Positions 41,156 to 49,462 of a stretch of DNA of 64,000 nucleotides are shown here, piece by piece (position 1 is the stretch's first letter; each line of letters opens with the position of its first letter). Origin of the DNA: an uncultured Alistipes sp. (GTDB lineage: Bacteria > Bacteroidota > Bacteroidia > Bacteroidales > Rikenellaceae). The position numbers were made by a program, and so were the translations under genes. The notes beneath the pieces were generated by a model, which made no database searches, was not told the origin of the DNA, and worked only from the letters and a program-made list of their open reading frames with translations. Location: the NCBI GenBank assembly GCA_944320685.1, contig CALUIK010000001.1, forward strand, positions 620,001 to 684,000, given 5' to 3'.

Positions 41156-43429
41156 CTATTTCAGGGTTATGGACACCGTCTGTCCCGCACGGACTGCCGT
41201 GCCGGCACGGATGCTCTGCGTGCGTACGCACCCCTTGCCCGAACTGCGCACCCGCAGGCCGCGGCTTTCGAGCAGATAGATCGCATCCTTCAGCCCCATG
41301 CCCACCACGTAGGGCATAGTCGCGCTGTCGGCCTCGATGGTGCGTATATCCACATTGCGCAGCGAATCGACATGCGTGACGCCCCAGCCGTTGCGGTCGG
41401 TGAAGGATACGCGCGGCGAGAACTTGTCGGCCACGCGCCGCACCTCGGCGATGTTGCCGCCCTTCACCCGCGCCGGATAGTGCTCCTCGTCCGACGGCGT
41501 CACCGTCTGGTGCCACTCCTCGTCGCGGTAGAATATGTAGTTGACGATGTCGCGCTGCACGGGGCCCGCCAGCCCTGCGCCATAGACCGTGGTGCCGCGG
41601 CCGCGGCGCGTGAACACCGCCGTCATGACCGTATATTTGGGGTCGTCGGCAGGGAAGTATGTGACCATCGAGCCCAGATAGTAGCCGTCGGAATACTTGA
41701 TGCCGCTTTGGGCGACCTTCGCCGTACCGGTCTTTGCTGCCACGCGCAGCGACACCGTATCGCGGAAGTAGGCCTTGGCAGTACCCGTACGGGCCGTCTC
41801 CTCAAGGCACTCGCGCACGATGTCGAGCGACGAGTTGCTGCATATCTTGTCGACGAGCACCTGCGTGGGGAACTCCTCCACCACATGGTTGCCCCGCCGC
41901 ACCTCGCGTATGATCCGCGGCGCCACCATGCAGCCGCCGTTGGCCACGGCATTGTACAGCGTCAGCATATGTATCGGAGGCAGCTCGACGGCATAGCCGT
42001 AACCCATGTTTGGGAGCGTATGCCCCGACCACTGTTTCGTACCGTACGCGGGGATCAGCGGCGCCGCCTCGCCCATCCCGTCGAGACCCACGGTGCGGTC
42101 CAGCCCCAAATGCTGCAGGAACTTCACGTAACGTTCCGGATCATCCTTGTAGTGGTCGTATACCGCTTCGGCGAAATATACGTTCGACGACTGCGCCACG
42201 GCCTCCTTGAGGTCGATCTCGCCGCCTATGTCGTGCGAGTCCTGTATCAGCGGGCCGCGCTTGCCCCCCACGCGCACGGCACGGCCGTGGTGCGTGTCGT
42301 ACTTCGTCTCCACCGGCATGTCGCAATCCTCCACCAGCGCCAGCAGCGCCGCCAGCTTGAAGGTAGAGCCGGGCTCCATGCGGCGGCTCAGGGCATAGTT
42401 CTCCTTCTCGACGTATACGCCGCTGCGCTCGGCTGTCTCCCCCAGATTGGCTATGGCAAGGATGTCGCCCGTCGCCACCTCCATCACCATCGACGTTCCC
42501 CAAATGGCCTTCTGCGCCGTAAGCTGCCGCCGCAGCGCCTGATCGGCTATATGCTGGATGTCGGCGTCGAGCGTGGTGACTATGTCCATGCCGTCCTCGG
42601 CGTCGATGTTATCGCTGCTGTGCACCACGCTCGAGAACCCCGGGGCGATGCGCTGGCGTATCATGCGGCCGTTGCGCCCCTCCAGCTGTTCGCGGTAGAT
42701 CGCCTCAATGCCGTAATTGCCCTTGTCGCCCACGAGCCCGAGCGTACGCCGCGCCAGTTCGCCGTAGGGATAGACCCGCTGGTCGAGCGTCACCAGATTG
42801 TAGGTCATGCCCATATTCCAGTTCAGGATGGGGTACTTGCGCAGCGTCTGCCACTCGTTGTAGTCGACCGCGCGCGGCAGGATCGCCACGGGGCGGTGGT
42901 CGCGCAGCGTATCGTAGAGCTTAACGGTCTTGAACTCGTCGCGGCGCAACATGTCCCATATGCGGGCGAAGAAACCTTCCGAACGCAGCACCGTGGTATC
43001 CTTGCGGTAGACCACGCGGTAGTGCTTGTCGTGCTCCTCGATCATGCGGCGGCGGTATTCCGACGCCGGCCTATCGCCGAAGAATCTCGACAGCAGTTTG
43101 GCCAGGGAATCGGCCTGCTCGCGGAAGAGCGACAGCGAATCGAAGCCGTCGCTGGCCATGTCGAAATCGACGCGGTAACGCAGTATCGACGTGGCCAAAG
43201 GCTCGCCGTCACGCGCCAGAATCGACCCGCGGCGCGAATAGACCGAGTCGGCGATGAAAATGCGCCGTTCGAGACGCCCCGCGTTGTATGCCGTCTCGGA
43301 ACTCAGGGCCGAGACCCACACAAGACGCACCACCACGAGCAGCGCCACAAGGATGAAGACCCCGTAGACCTTCTTCACCCGAGTGTACATCTCGTCCTTG
43401 ACATCTGTATCGCGTTTCAACTTTGCCAT
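41156..43429 (-). CDS. Division-specific transpeptidase (FtsI/PBP2-3 type) with C-terminal PASTA domain
   Basis: The 757-residue class B penicillin-binding protein has a single membrane anchor (VYGVFILVALLVVVRLVWVS) and a dimerisation domain. The transpeptidase domain carries all three active-site motifs: S355-T-F-K358 (EPGSTFK), SSN (QSSNVYFAE) and KTGTAKV. The last 60 residues form one PASTA domain (MPYVVGMGLKDAIYLLESRG). It cross-links septal peptidoglycan together with FtsW. I prefer the ATG at 43429 because its leader is A-rich; the frame also offers an ATG at 43459. Confidence 0.92.
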   Translation of the reverse strand: MAKLKRDTDVKDEMYTRVKKVYGVFILVALLVVVRLVWVSALSSETAYNAGRLERRIFIADSVYSRRGSILARDGEPLATSILRYRVDFDMASDGFDSLSLFREQADSLAKLLSRFFGDRPASEYRRRMIEEHDKHYRVVYRKDTTVLRSEGFFARIWDMLRRDEFKTVKLYDTLRDHRPVAILPRAVDYNEWQTLRKYPILNWNMGMTYNLVTLDQRVYPYGELARRTLGLVGDKGNYGIEAIYREQLEGRNGRMIRQRIAPGFSSVVHSSDNIDAEDGMDIVTTLDADIQHIADQALRRQLTAQKAIWGTSMVMEVATGDILAIANLGETAERSGVYVEKENYALSRRMEPGSTFKLAALLALVEDCDMPVETKYDTHHGRAVRVGGKRGPLIQDSHDIGGEIDLKEAVAQSSNVYFAEAVYDHYKDDPERYVKFLQHLGLDRTVGLDGMGEAAPLIPAYGTKQWSGHTLPNMGYGYAVELPPIHMLTLYNAVANGGCMVAPRIIREVRRGNHVVEEFPTQVLVDKICSNSSLDIVRECLEETARTGTAKAYFRDTVSLRVAAKTGTAKVAQSGIKYSDGYYLGSMVTYFPADDPKYTVMTAVFTRRGRGTTVYGAGLAGPVQRDIVNYIFYRDEEWHQTVTPSDEEHYPARVKGGNIAEVRRVADKFSPRVSFTDRNGWGVTHVDSLRNVDIRTIEADSATMPYVVGMGLKDAIYLLESRGLRVRSSGKGCVRTQSIRAGTAVRAGQTVSITLK

Positions 43430-43549
43430 TTTCGGTAAATTTTCATACTGCGGAGGCATCTTCCTTCACGCGCCGTCCGCCGCACCATGCGCCGGCCCCG
43501 TACGGCCCTCCATCCCGATGCAGGCGCCGCATCCGCCCGCGGCGGCGCC

Positions 43550-44107
43550 CTACTCCTCGACCACGGCCTTCGGGCGCCGCGGATCCTGCAGGCTGATGCC
43601 CCGCCGCTGCAGCTCCTCCGATATGGCCGCATGCGTGGTGCGTCTATAGAGCTGCTCCTGAAGGCGTATCGACCTCTCGCGCAGAAGCTGAACCTCGCGC
43701 TCCATGCGCGAATACTTCATGTCGGCGGCCAGAGAGGCGAACATCACGACGATGCTCACGAAACACATTCCGGCGATGGCGACGAAATAGCGGTAGTTCT
43801 CCGCCACGCTGCGGTTGACCAGGATGTTGCCCGAGAATATCTGCCAGAACAGCCTCGAACGCTTGCGGGCAGCGCGCTGCTCACGCTCCTGCTCCTCACG
43901 CCGCTGCGCCTCCTCCTCTTCGCGGTCACGGGCTATGTCCTCGTCGGCCTCGCCGCTCTGCACGCGCAGGATCTCGCGCCGCACACGGCGGCGGAACTCC
44001 TCCGCCTCCTCGCGTTCGCGCATCTCCTCCTCGCTCAAGGGGTTGAACTCATCCCCTTCGGGTTGCGGGCCCTCTCTCCCCTCTATATCCATACGGTCTC
44101 TCTCCAT
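43550..44107 (-). CDS. ftsL: FtsL-like division protein with long charged N-terminal region
   Basis: The 185-residue bitopic protein has one transmembrane helix at about residues 107-127 (YFVAIAGMCFVSIVVMFASL). A short periplasmic coiled coil follows (MEREVQLLRERSIRLQEQLY), the topology of FtsL, and it occupies the ftsL position between rsmH and the PBP. FtsL with FtsQ and FtsB activates FtsWI. The cytoplasmic part before the helix is about 105 residues, rich in Glu and Arg and predicted helical, far longer than in model FtsL proteins. The start could be 44107 or 44092; the frame reaches 44173. Confidence 0.75.
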   Translation of the reverse strand: MERDRMDIEGREGPQPEGDEFNPLSEEEMREREEAEEFRRRVRREILRVQSGEADEDIARDREEEEAQRREEQEREQRAARKRSRLFWQIFSGNILVNRSVAENYRYFVAIAGMCFVSIVVMFASLAADMKYSRMEREVQLLRERSIRLQEQLYRRTTHAAISEELQRRGISLQDPRRPKAVVEE

Positions 44108-44222
44108 ACAATCTCTGCCGATATGTTTACGCCATATTACATCATCCACTCCCGCCGCATGCCACGCCGGCATGCCGTCACTCGCATCACCGCCGCGCGA
44201 GCTGCATCTCCCGGCAGGCCCC

Positions 44223-45143
44223 TCACAGTTTCTCCGCGGCGCGCATCCTCGCCGACCGCGAACGGGGGTTGGCCTCGATCTCGTGCGGCGACGGCAGCAC
44301 CGCCTTGCGCGTCACAGCCTCGAAAGGAGTGAGCCGGCGGCCGTAGAAGTCGCTCTCGACGCGCCCTTCGAAGTTACCGCTGCGCATGAAGTTCTTGACC
44401 AGACGGTCCTCGAGCGAGTGGTACGATATGACCACCAGCCGCCCGCCCGGGCGCAACACCCGCAACGACTGTTCAAGCGCCATCTTCAGCGCCTCCATCT
44501 CGCCGTTGACCTCGATGCGCAACGCCTGAAACAGCTTGGAGAGGAACTTGGCCCCGTCGCGCTTGGGCGTGCAGGGCTCCACCGCCTCGACCAGCTGCCG
44601 CGTGGTGAGTATCGGCGCCGCCTCGCGCCGCCGCACGATGCATGCGGCGATCTTCCACGTGGTATCCAGCTCGCCCCACTCGCGCAGCAGGCGCGCCAGA
44701 GAGTCGGCGTCGTAGCCGTTCACCACATCGGCCGCGGTACGTCCTCCGCGGCGGTTCATGCGCATGTCGAGCGGACCGTCGCTGCGGAACGAGAAACCCC
44801 GCCCGGCCTCGTCGAAGTGGTGCGACGAGACACCCAGATCGGCCAGAATGCCGTCCACCTGCCGCACGCCGCGCAGGCGCAGCGCCCCGCGCAGGAAACG
44901 GAAGTTGCTCTCGACGTAGTGCAGGCGGGCGTCGTCGGGGAGGTTGGCCGCCGTATCACGGTCCTGATCGAAGGCGTAGAGCCGGCCTTCGGGTCCCAGT
45001 GCCGAGAGTATGCGGCGAGAATGCCCGCCGCCGCCGAAGGTGAGGTCGACATATGTGCCCGCCGCGTCGATGCCCAGCAGCGACACGGCCTCCTCGGCCA
45101 GCACGGGAATGTGGTATGGTACGGGACCCGAAGACATTGCCAT
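44223..45143 (-). CDS. rsmH: 16S rRNA (cytosine-1402 N4) methyltransferase
   Basis: RsmH methylates C1402 of 16S rRNA in the P site. The 306-residue protein has the expected YHIPVLAEEAVSLL start, the SAM-binding VDLTFGGGGHSRRIL, ILADLGVSSHHFDEAGRGFS, GPLDMRMN, FQALRIEVNGEMEAL, and the C-terminal VISYHSLEDRLVKNFM. It starts at 45143 or 45137; the open frame further upstream lacks similarity. It is the first gene of this dcw cluster, and mraZ, usually upstream, is absent. Confidence 0.95.
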   Translation of the reverse strand: MAMSSGPVPYHIPVLAEEAVSLLGIDAAGTYVDLTFGGGGHSRRILSALGPEGRLYAFDQDRDTAANLPDDARLHYVESNFRFLRGALRLRGVRQVDGILADLGVSSHHFDEAGRGFSFRSDGPLDMRMNRRGGRTAADVVNGYDADSLARLLREWGELDTTWKIAACIVRRREAAPILTTRQLVEAVEPCTPKRDGAKFLSKLFQALRIEVNGEMEALKMALEQSLRVLRPGGRLVVISYHSLEDRLVKNFMRSGNFEGRVESDFYGRRLTPFEAVTRKAVLPSPHEIEANPRSRSARMRAAEKL

Positions 45144-45166
45144 TTTCAAGAGTGCATATTCGGCGG

Positions 45167-45174
45167 TAAAGGTA
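45167..45174 (-). promoter_or_regulatory. Possible -7 element of the dcw cluster
   Basis: The minus strand reads TACCTTTA 23 bases upstream of rsmH, one mismatch from TAnnTTTG. No well-placed -33 element was found. Confidence 0.35.
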
Positions 45175-45321
45175 CGGTTTTTAGCAGAAATCCCGACCAC
45201 CCGACGCCATAATTTTTTCGCAGCTCCCCCTCGTGCCATGCGCCGCCGCGCCGCCTTGTACGCGGCACGGCGGCAGGGGGTAAAAAAATCGGCGTCCCGC
45301 GCCGTAAAATCGGGTGGTAAT

Positions 45322-45353
45322 TTTGGCGGTCTCTATTTTTATGGCTAACTTTG
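45322..45353 (+). promoter_or_regulatory. Promoter of guaB-guaA
   Basis: TTTG (45322-45325), a 20-base spacer and TAACTTTG (45346-45353) match the Bacteroidota consensus exactly. The leader is only about 20 bases, leaving no room for a purine riboswitch. Confidence 0.88.
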
Positions 45354-45378
45354 TGCGCAACAAAAACCCCAAGTACTT

Positions 45379-46851
45379 ATGTCGTTCATAGATGAAAGGG
45401 TACAGTCGACAGGGTTGACTTTCGACGACGTGCTGCTCGTACCCGCCTACTCAGAAGTGTTGCCGCGGACAGTCTCTACAGAGACCTACTTTTCGCGAAA
45501 TATCAAGTTGAACATACCCATCGTGTCGGCCGCAATGGATACGGTCACCGAGGCTCCTCTGGCCATAGCGCTCGCTCGCGAAGGAGGCATAGGCGTGATT
45601 CACAAGAATATGGCTATCGCCGAGCAGGCCGCGCACGTGCGCCGCGTAAAGCGCGCCGAGAACGGCATGATCTACGACCCGATCACCATCACCAAGGATC
45701 AGACCGTGGGCGACGCCCTGCAGCTCATGCACGACAACAAGATCGGCGGCATCCCCGTCATCGACGCGCATAACATGCTCATAGGCATCGTCACCAACCG
45801 GGACCTGCGTTTCCAGCGCGACATGAGCCGCCGCATCGAGGAGGTGATGACAAAGGAGAACATCATCACCACCCACAGCACCGAACTCGAGAAGGCGTCG
45901 GAGATACTCCTGCGCAACAAGATCGAGAAACTGCCCGTGGTGGATGACAACGGCAGGCTCATAGGCCTGATCACATACAAGGACATCACCAAGATTCAGG
46001 ACCACCCGAACGCCTGCAAGGACTCGAAGGGGCGCCTGCGCGTGGCTGCCGGCATAGGCGTCACGGGCGACGCCGTGGAGCGCGTGCGCGCCCTCATAAA
46101 CGAAAGCGTCGACGCCGTGGTCATAGACTCGTCGCACGGCCACTCGAAGAACGTGGTCGACACCCTCAGGCGCGTCAAGAGCGAGTTTCCGGAGCTCGAC
46201 GTCGTCGTGGGCAACATAGCCACCGCCGAGGCGGCGCGATACCTCGTCGAGGCGGGTGCCGACGGCATCAAGGTGGGCATAGGCCCGGGCTCGATATGCA
46301 CCACGCGCATCATCGCAGGCTGCGGCGTGCCCCAGCTCTCGGCCATATACGACGCGGCCCACGCCATCAAGGGCAGCGGCATCCCCGTCATCGCCGACGG
46401 CGGACTCCGTTACTCGGGCGACTGCGTCAAGGCGCTGGCCGCAGGCGGCGACAGCGTCATGATAGGCTCGATGTTCGCCGGCACGGAGGAGTCGCCCGGC
46501 GAGACCATCATATACAACGGCCGCAAGTTCAAAACCTACCGCGGCATGGGCTCGATTGACGCCATGAAGGCCGGTTCGAAGGACCGCTACTTCCAGAGCG
46601 AGGTCAACAACGACAACAAGCTCGTACCCGAGGGCATCGTCGGCCGCGTACCTTTCAAGGGGTCGCTCAGCGAGACGGTATACCAACTTGTAGGAGGCAT
46701 CCGCGCCGGCATGGGACTCTGCGGAGCCAAGGATCTCGCCACGCTCAAGAAGGCCAAGTTCGTGCGCATCACCTCGAACGGCGTGGCCGAAAGCCACCCG
46801 CACGACGTGACCATCACGCGCGAAACCCCCAACTACTCACGCGGCGAATAG
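45379..46851 (+). CDS. guaB: IMP dehydrogenase
   Basis: The 490-residue enzyme oxidises IMP to XMP, the committed step of GMP synthesis. It has the TIM-barrel start [17 protein letters not shown], two CBS domains inserted at about residues 95-205 ([37 protein letters not shown]), VIDSSHGHS and [20 protein letters not shown]. The catalytic cysteine loop is [10 protein letters not shown], and the mobile flap has [10 protein letters not shown]. guaA follows 44 bases later under the same promoter. Confidence 0.97.
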   Translation: MSFIDERVQSTGLTFDDVLLVPAYSEVLPRTVSTETYFSRNIKLNIPIVSAAMDTVTEAPLAIALAREGGIGVIHKNMAIAEQAAHVRRVKRAENGMIYDPITITKDQTVGDALQLMHDNKIGGIPVIDAHNMLIGIVTNRDLRFQRDMSRRIEEVMTKENIITTHSTELEKASEILLRNKIEKLPVVDDNGRLIGLITYKDITKIQDHPNACKDSKGRLRVAAGIGVTGDAVERVRALINESVDAVVIDSSHGHSKNVVDTLRRVKSEFPELDVVVGNIATAEAARYLVEAGADGIKVGIGPGSICTTRIIAGCGVPQLSAIYDAAHAIKGSGIPVIADGGLRYSGDCVKALAAGGDSVMIGSMFAGTEESPGETIIYNGRKFKTYRGMGSIDAMKAGSKDRYFQSEVNNDNKLVPEGIVGRVPFKGSLSETVYQLVGGIRAGMGLCGAKDLATLKKAKFVRITSNGVAESHPHDVTITRETPNYSRGE

Positions 46852-46895
46852 CCCCGCGGCGGAGAATACGCATTCTGAGAAACCAGCGAGTTCTT

Positions 46896-48425
46896 ATGAC
46901 TGAAAAAATATTGATCATAGACTTCGGGTCGCAGTACACGCAGCTCATAGCGCGGCGTGTGCGCGAACTGAACGTATACTGCGAGATACATCCCTACAAC
47001 CATCTGCCGGCGCTCGACACCTCGGTGCGCGGCGTGATCATGTCGGGAAGCCCCTTCTCGGTGCGCGACGCCGCGGCGCCCCGCATCGATCTCACCCCCG
47101 TCAAGGGGCGGCTGCCGCTGCTGGGCGTATGCTACGGCGCGCAGTATCTGGCACACTTCTTCGGCGGCGAGGTGAGCCCCGCCCCCAGCCGCGAATACGG
47201 CCGCGCCATGCTCGCGGTCAAGCGCGCCGACGACCCCCTCATGAATGGCATGCCCTCACCCACACAGGTGTGGATGTCGCACGGCGACACCATCACACGC
47301 GTGCCTGCAGGATACGAGGTCATAGCCAGCACCGACGATGTCGAGATGGCGGCTTACCGCATCGCGGGCGAGCAGACGTGGGGCATACAATTCCACCCCG
47401 AAGTATTCCACTCGACCGACGGCAAACAGTTGCTGCGCAACTTCGTGGTCGGCATCTGCGGATGTACGCAGTCGTGGACCTCGGAGAGTTTCGTCGAGTC
47501 GACCGTAGCCGAGTTGCGCGCCAAGCTGGGCGGCGACAAGGTGGTGCTCGGGCTCTCGGGCGGCGTCGATTCGTCGGTCGCGGCCGTGCTGCTGCACAAG
47601 GCCATAGGCGAACGTCTCTACTGCATCTTCGTCGACTCGGGCCTGCTGCGCCGCAACGAGTTCGAGGAAGTGCTCGAATCATACAAGGGCATGGGCCTCA
47701 ATGTCAAGGGCGTACGCGCCGCCGCCCGCTTTCTGGGCGACCTGAAGGGCGTGACCGACCCCGAGCAGAAACGCAAGATCATCGGCCGCGACTTCGTCGA
47801 GGTATTCAACGAGGAGGCTCAGCGCATCGAGGACGTGAAGTGGCTGGCACAGGGCACGATCTACCCCGACGTGGTGGAATCGGCCTCGGTGAACGGCCCC
47901 GCCGCCAAGATCAAGTCGCACCACAACGTGGGCGGCCTGCCCGAACATATGAACCTCAAGATAGTCGAACCGCTGCGCCTGCTCTTCAAGGACGAGGTGC
48001 GCCGCGTGGGCCGGACTTTGGGCATCAGCGAATTGCTCATAGGCCGCCACCCATTCCCGGGACCGGGCCTCGGCATACGTATCCTCGGCGAGGTTACGGC
48101 CGAGAAGGTAGAGGTGCTGCAGAAGGCCGACAAGATATTCATCGACATGCTGCGCGAATCGGGTCTATACGACAAGGTATGGCAGGCGGGCGTGATGCTG
48201 CTGCCGGTGCAGAGCGTGGGCGTCATGGGCGACGAGCGCACATACGAGAGTTGCGTGGCACTGCGTGCCGTAACCTCGACGGACGGCATGACAGCCGACT
48301 GGGTGCATCTGCCCTACGACTTTTTGGCCAAGGTGTCGAACGAGATAATAAACAAGGTGAACGGCGTGAACCGCGTAGTCTACGATATCTCGTCAAAACC
48401 GCCCGCAACAATCGAATGGGAATAA
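46896..48425 (+). CDS. guaA: GMP synthase (glutamine-hydrolysing)
   Basis: The 509-residue enzyme aminates XMP to GMP. The N-terminal glutamine amidotransferase has Cys79 in GVCYGAQ and the His/Glu of FHPEVFHS. The ATP pyrophosphatase domain begins [17 protein letters not shown]. The C-terminal dimerisation domain has [17 protein letters not shown] and ends PPATIEWE, as usual. It completes the guaBA operon. A short tandem repeat begins right after its TAA stop. Confidence 0.97.
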   Translation: MTEKILIIDFGSQYTQLIARRVRELNVYCEIHPYNHLPALDTSVRGVIMSGSPFSVRDAAAPRIDLTPVKGRLPLLGVCYGAQYLAHFFGGEVSPAPSREYGRAMLAVKRADDPLMNGMPSPTQVWMSHGDTITRVPAGYEVIASTDDVEMAAYRIAGEQTWGIQFHPEVFHSTDGKQLLRNFVVGICGCTQSWTSESFVESTVAELRAKLGGDKVVLGLSGGVDSSVAAVLLHKAIGERLYCIFVDSGLLRRNEFEEVLESYKGMGLNVKGVRAAARFLGDLKGVTDPEQKRKIIGRDFVEVFNEEAQRIEDVKWLAQGTIYPDVVESASVNGPAAKIKSHHNVGGLPEHMNLKIVEPLRLLFKDEVRRVGRTLGISELLIGRHPFPGPGLGIRILGEVTAEKVEVLQKADKIFIDMLRESGLYDKVWQAGVMLLPVQSVGVMGDERTYESCVALRAVTSTDGMTADWVHLPYDFLAKVSNEIINKVNGVNRVVYDISSKPPATIEWE

Positions 48426-48560
48426 AGGGGCCAAGCGAGGGGCCAAGCGAGGGGCCAAGCGAGAGGGTAACAAGCGAGGGACCAAGCGAGGGGGTAACAA
48501 GCAAGGAGACCAAGCAAGGAGACCAAGCGAAAGACCAAGCAAGAAGACCAAGCGAAGAGA
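48426..48560 (+). repeat. Degenerate 12-15 bp tandem repeat after guaA
   Basis: About ten imperfect copies of a unit of the form GGGGCCAAGCGA are joined head to tail. The first three copies are identical; later ones vary as GAGGGTAACAAGCGA, GGGACCAAGCGA, GGAGACCAAGCAA and AAGACCAAGCAA. The plus strand is very purine-rich with an invariant core (C)AAGC(G/A)A. The unit length is mostly 12-13 with two 15-base copies, so it is not read as one steady protein repeat. It sits inside the guaA 3' untranslated region, between the stop codon and the terminator. Function unknown. Confidence 0.85.
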
Positions 48561-48610
48561 CCATACAACGGAGCAGGACAAGGCCATCAGCTCCAAACGG
48601 CCAACAACGG

Positions 48611-48646
48611 AAAAGACCTTCACCTCAAGGGGTGAAGGTCTTTTTG
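48611..48646 (+). terminator. Terminator of guaBA (probably bidirectional)
   Basis: AAAAGACCTTCACC pairs with GGTGAAGGTCTTTT (14 base pairs, six-base loop) and runs into TTTTTG on the plus strand; the A-run on the other side gives T residues for the convergent mqnD transcript. Confidence 0.92.
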
Positions 48647-48673
48647 TATGGCTGTCTCCCGCGGCAAGGGCCC

Positions 48674-49462
48674 CTAAAGCCCTCCGGCACCTGTCAGGGC
48701 CGCCATGGCGGCATGCCCCTGCCTGCCGAGCGAGAGCGAGAAGCCGTTTACGAAAAGGGCTATGTGTTTGTCTATGACATCGTCATCCAGCTCCTGCGCA
48801 TGTTCCTTGACAAAAGGCCGCGAGACGTCGGGATGGGCGAAAGCATACTCTATGCTGCGGCGCAACAGCCTGTCGAAACGTCCGATAGCATCCTCGCCCA
48901 GCGACCGGCGCATCACGATGCCGCCCAGAGGCAGGGGCAGCGAGGTGCGGCGCTCCCATTCGAGACCGAGGTCGGCCACGAGTTCGAGGTTGCGGCGCCC
49001 GTATACGAAGCGCCCCTCATGTATCAGCACGCCCGCATCGTACTCGCCCCGTTCTACCGCCGCGGCGATCTCCGAGAAGAGCAACGGCACGCGCGTCCCT
49101 ATCTCGGGGAACAGCCGCGCCACCAAAGCGTTCGCCGTCGTATGGAGGCCCGGCACGGCGATGCGCCGCAGGGGCGCATGCTCACCCCGACGCCGAACCA
49201 GCAGCGGGCCGTTGCCGCGGCCGAGGGCCGCGCCGCTCTCCAACAGGCGGTAATCGGACGCAATGGCGGGCAGCAGAGCGCAGCTCATCTTGCTTATGTC
49301 GGGTGTGCCGCCCTCGAGCGCGCGGTTCAGTTCCTCGATGTCATGGTACTCAACGTCGAACGAGAAACCGTCGGGGTCGATACGGCCGTTGACGATGGCG
49401 TCGAACATGAATGTATCGTTCGGGCAGGGCGAAATTGACAGTTTCAGTTTTTGCATATTCAT
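48674..49462 (-). CDS. mqnD: 1,4-dihydroxy-6-naphthoate synthase (futalosine pathway)
   Basis: The 262-residue protein has the periplasmic-binding-protein-like fold of MqnA/MqnD enzymes. It starts LKLSISPCPNDTFMFDAIVN, followed by DIEELNRALEGGTPDISKMS, the invariant LGRGNGPLLV, PGLHTTANALVARLFP and the conserved histidine of AGVLIHEGRF. MqnD converts cyclic dehypoxanthinyl futalosine to 1,4-dihydroxy-6-naphthoate in the alternative menaquinone route. The PCPND motif separates it from MqnA. Its start overlaps the stop of the GH78 gene as ATGA, so the two are translationally coupled. Confidence 0.92.
   Translation of the reverse strand: MNMQKLKLSISPCPNDTFMFDAIVNGRIDPDGFSFDVEYHDIEELNRALEGGTPDISKMSCALLPAIASDYRLLESGAALGRGNGPLLVRRRGEHAPLRRIAVPGLHTTANALVARLFPEIGTRVPLLFSEIAAAVERGEYDAGVLIHEGRFVYGRRNLELVADLGLEWERRTSLPLPLGGIVMRRSLGEDAIGRFDRLLRRSIEYAFAHPDVSRPFVKEHAQELDDDVIDKHIALFVNGFSLSLGRQGHAAMAALTGAGGL

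Noticed and set aside
40865..43438. Plus-strand open frame of 857 codons opposite the PBP gene
   Set aside because: Antisense shadow of the transpeptidase; no family features.
45354..45378. Purine riboswitch in front of guaB
   Set aside because: The leader after the promoter is only about 20 bases.
48426..48560. Tandem repeat as a CRISPR array
   Set aside because: Units are 12-15 bases with no unique spacers and no cas genes nearby.
48223..48568. Minus-strand frames through the tandem repeat giving Leu-Gly-Pro-Ser repeats
   Set aside because: Repeat units of 12, 13 and 15 bases do not keep one frame, and no start signal or neighbour supports translation.
47129..49438. Plus-strand open frame of 769 codons spanning guaA, the tandem repeat and mqnD
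   Set aside because: It crosses three unrelated elements including a terminator, and its translation is low complexity; the repeat part only yields short Gly-Pro-Ser-Glu runs.
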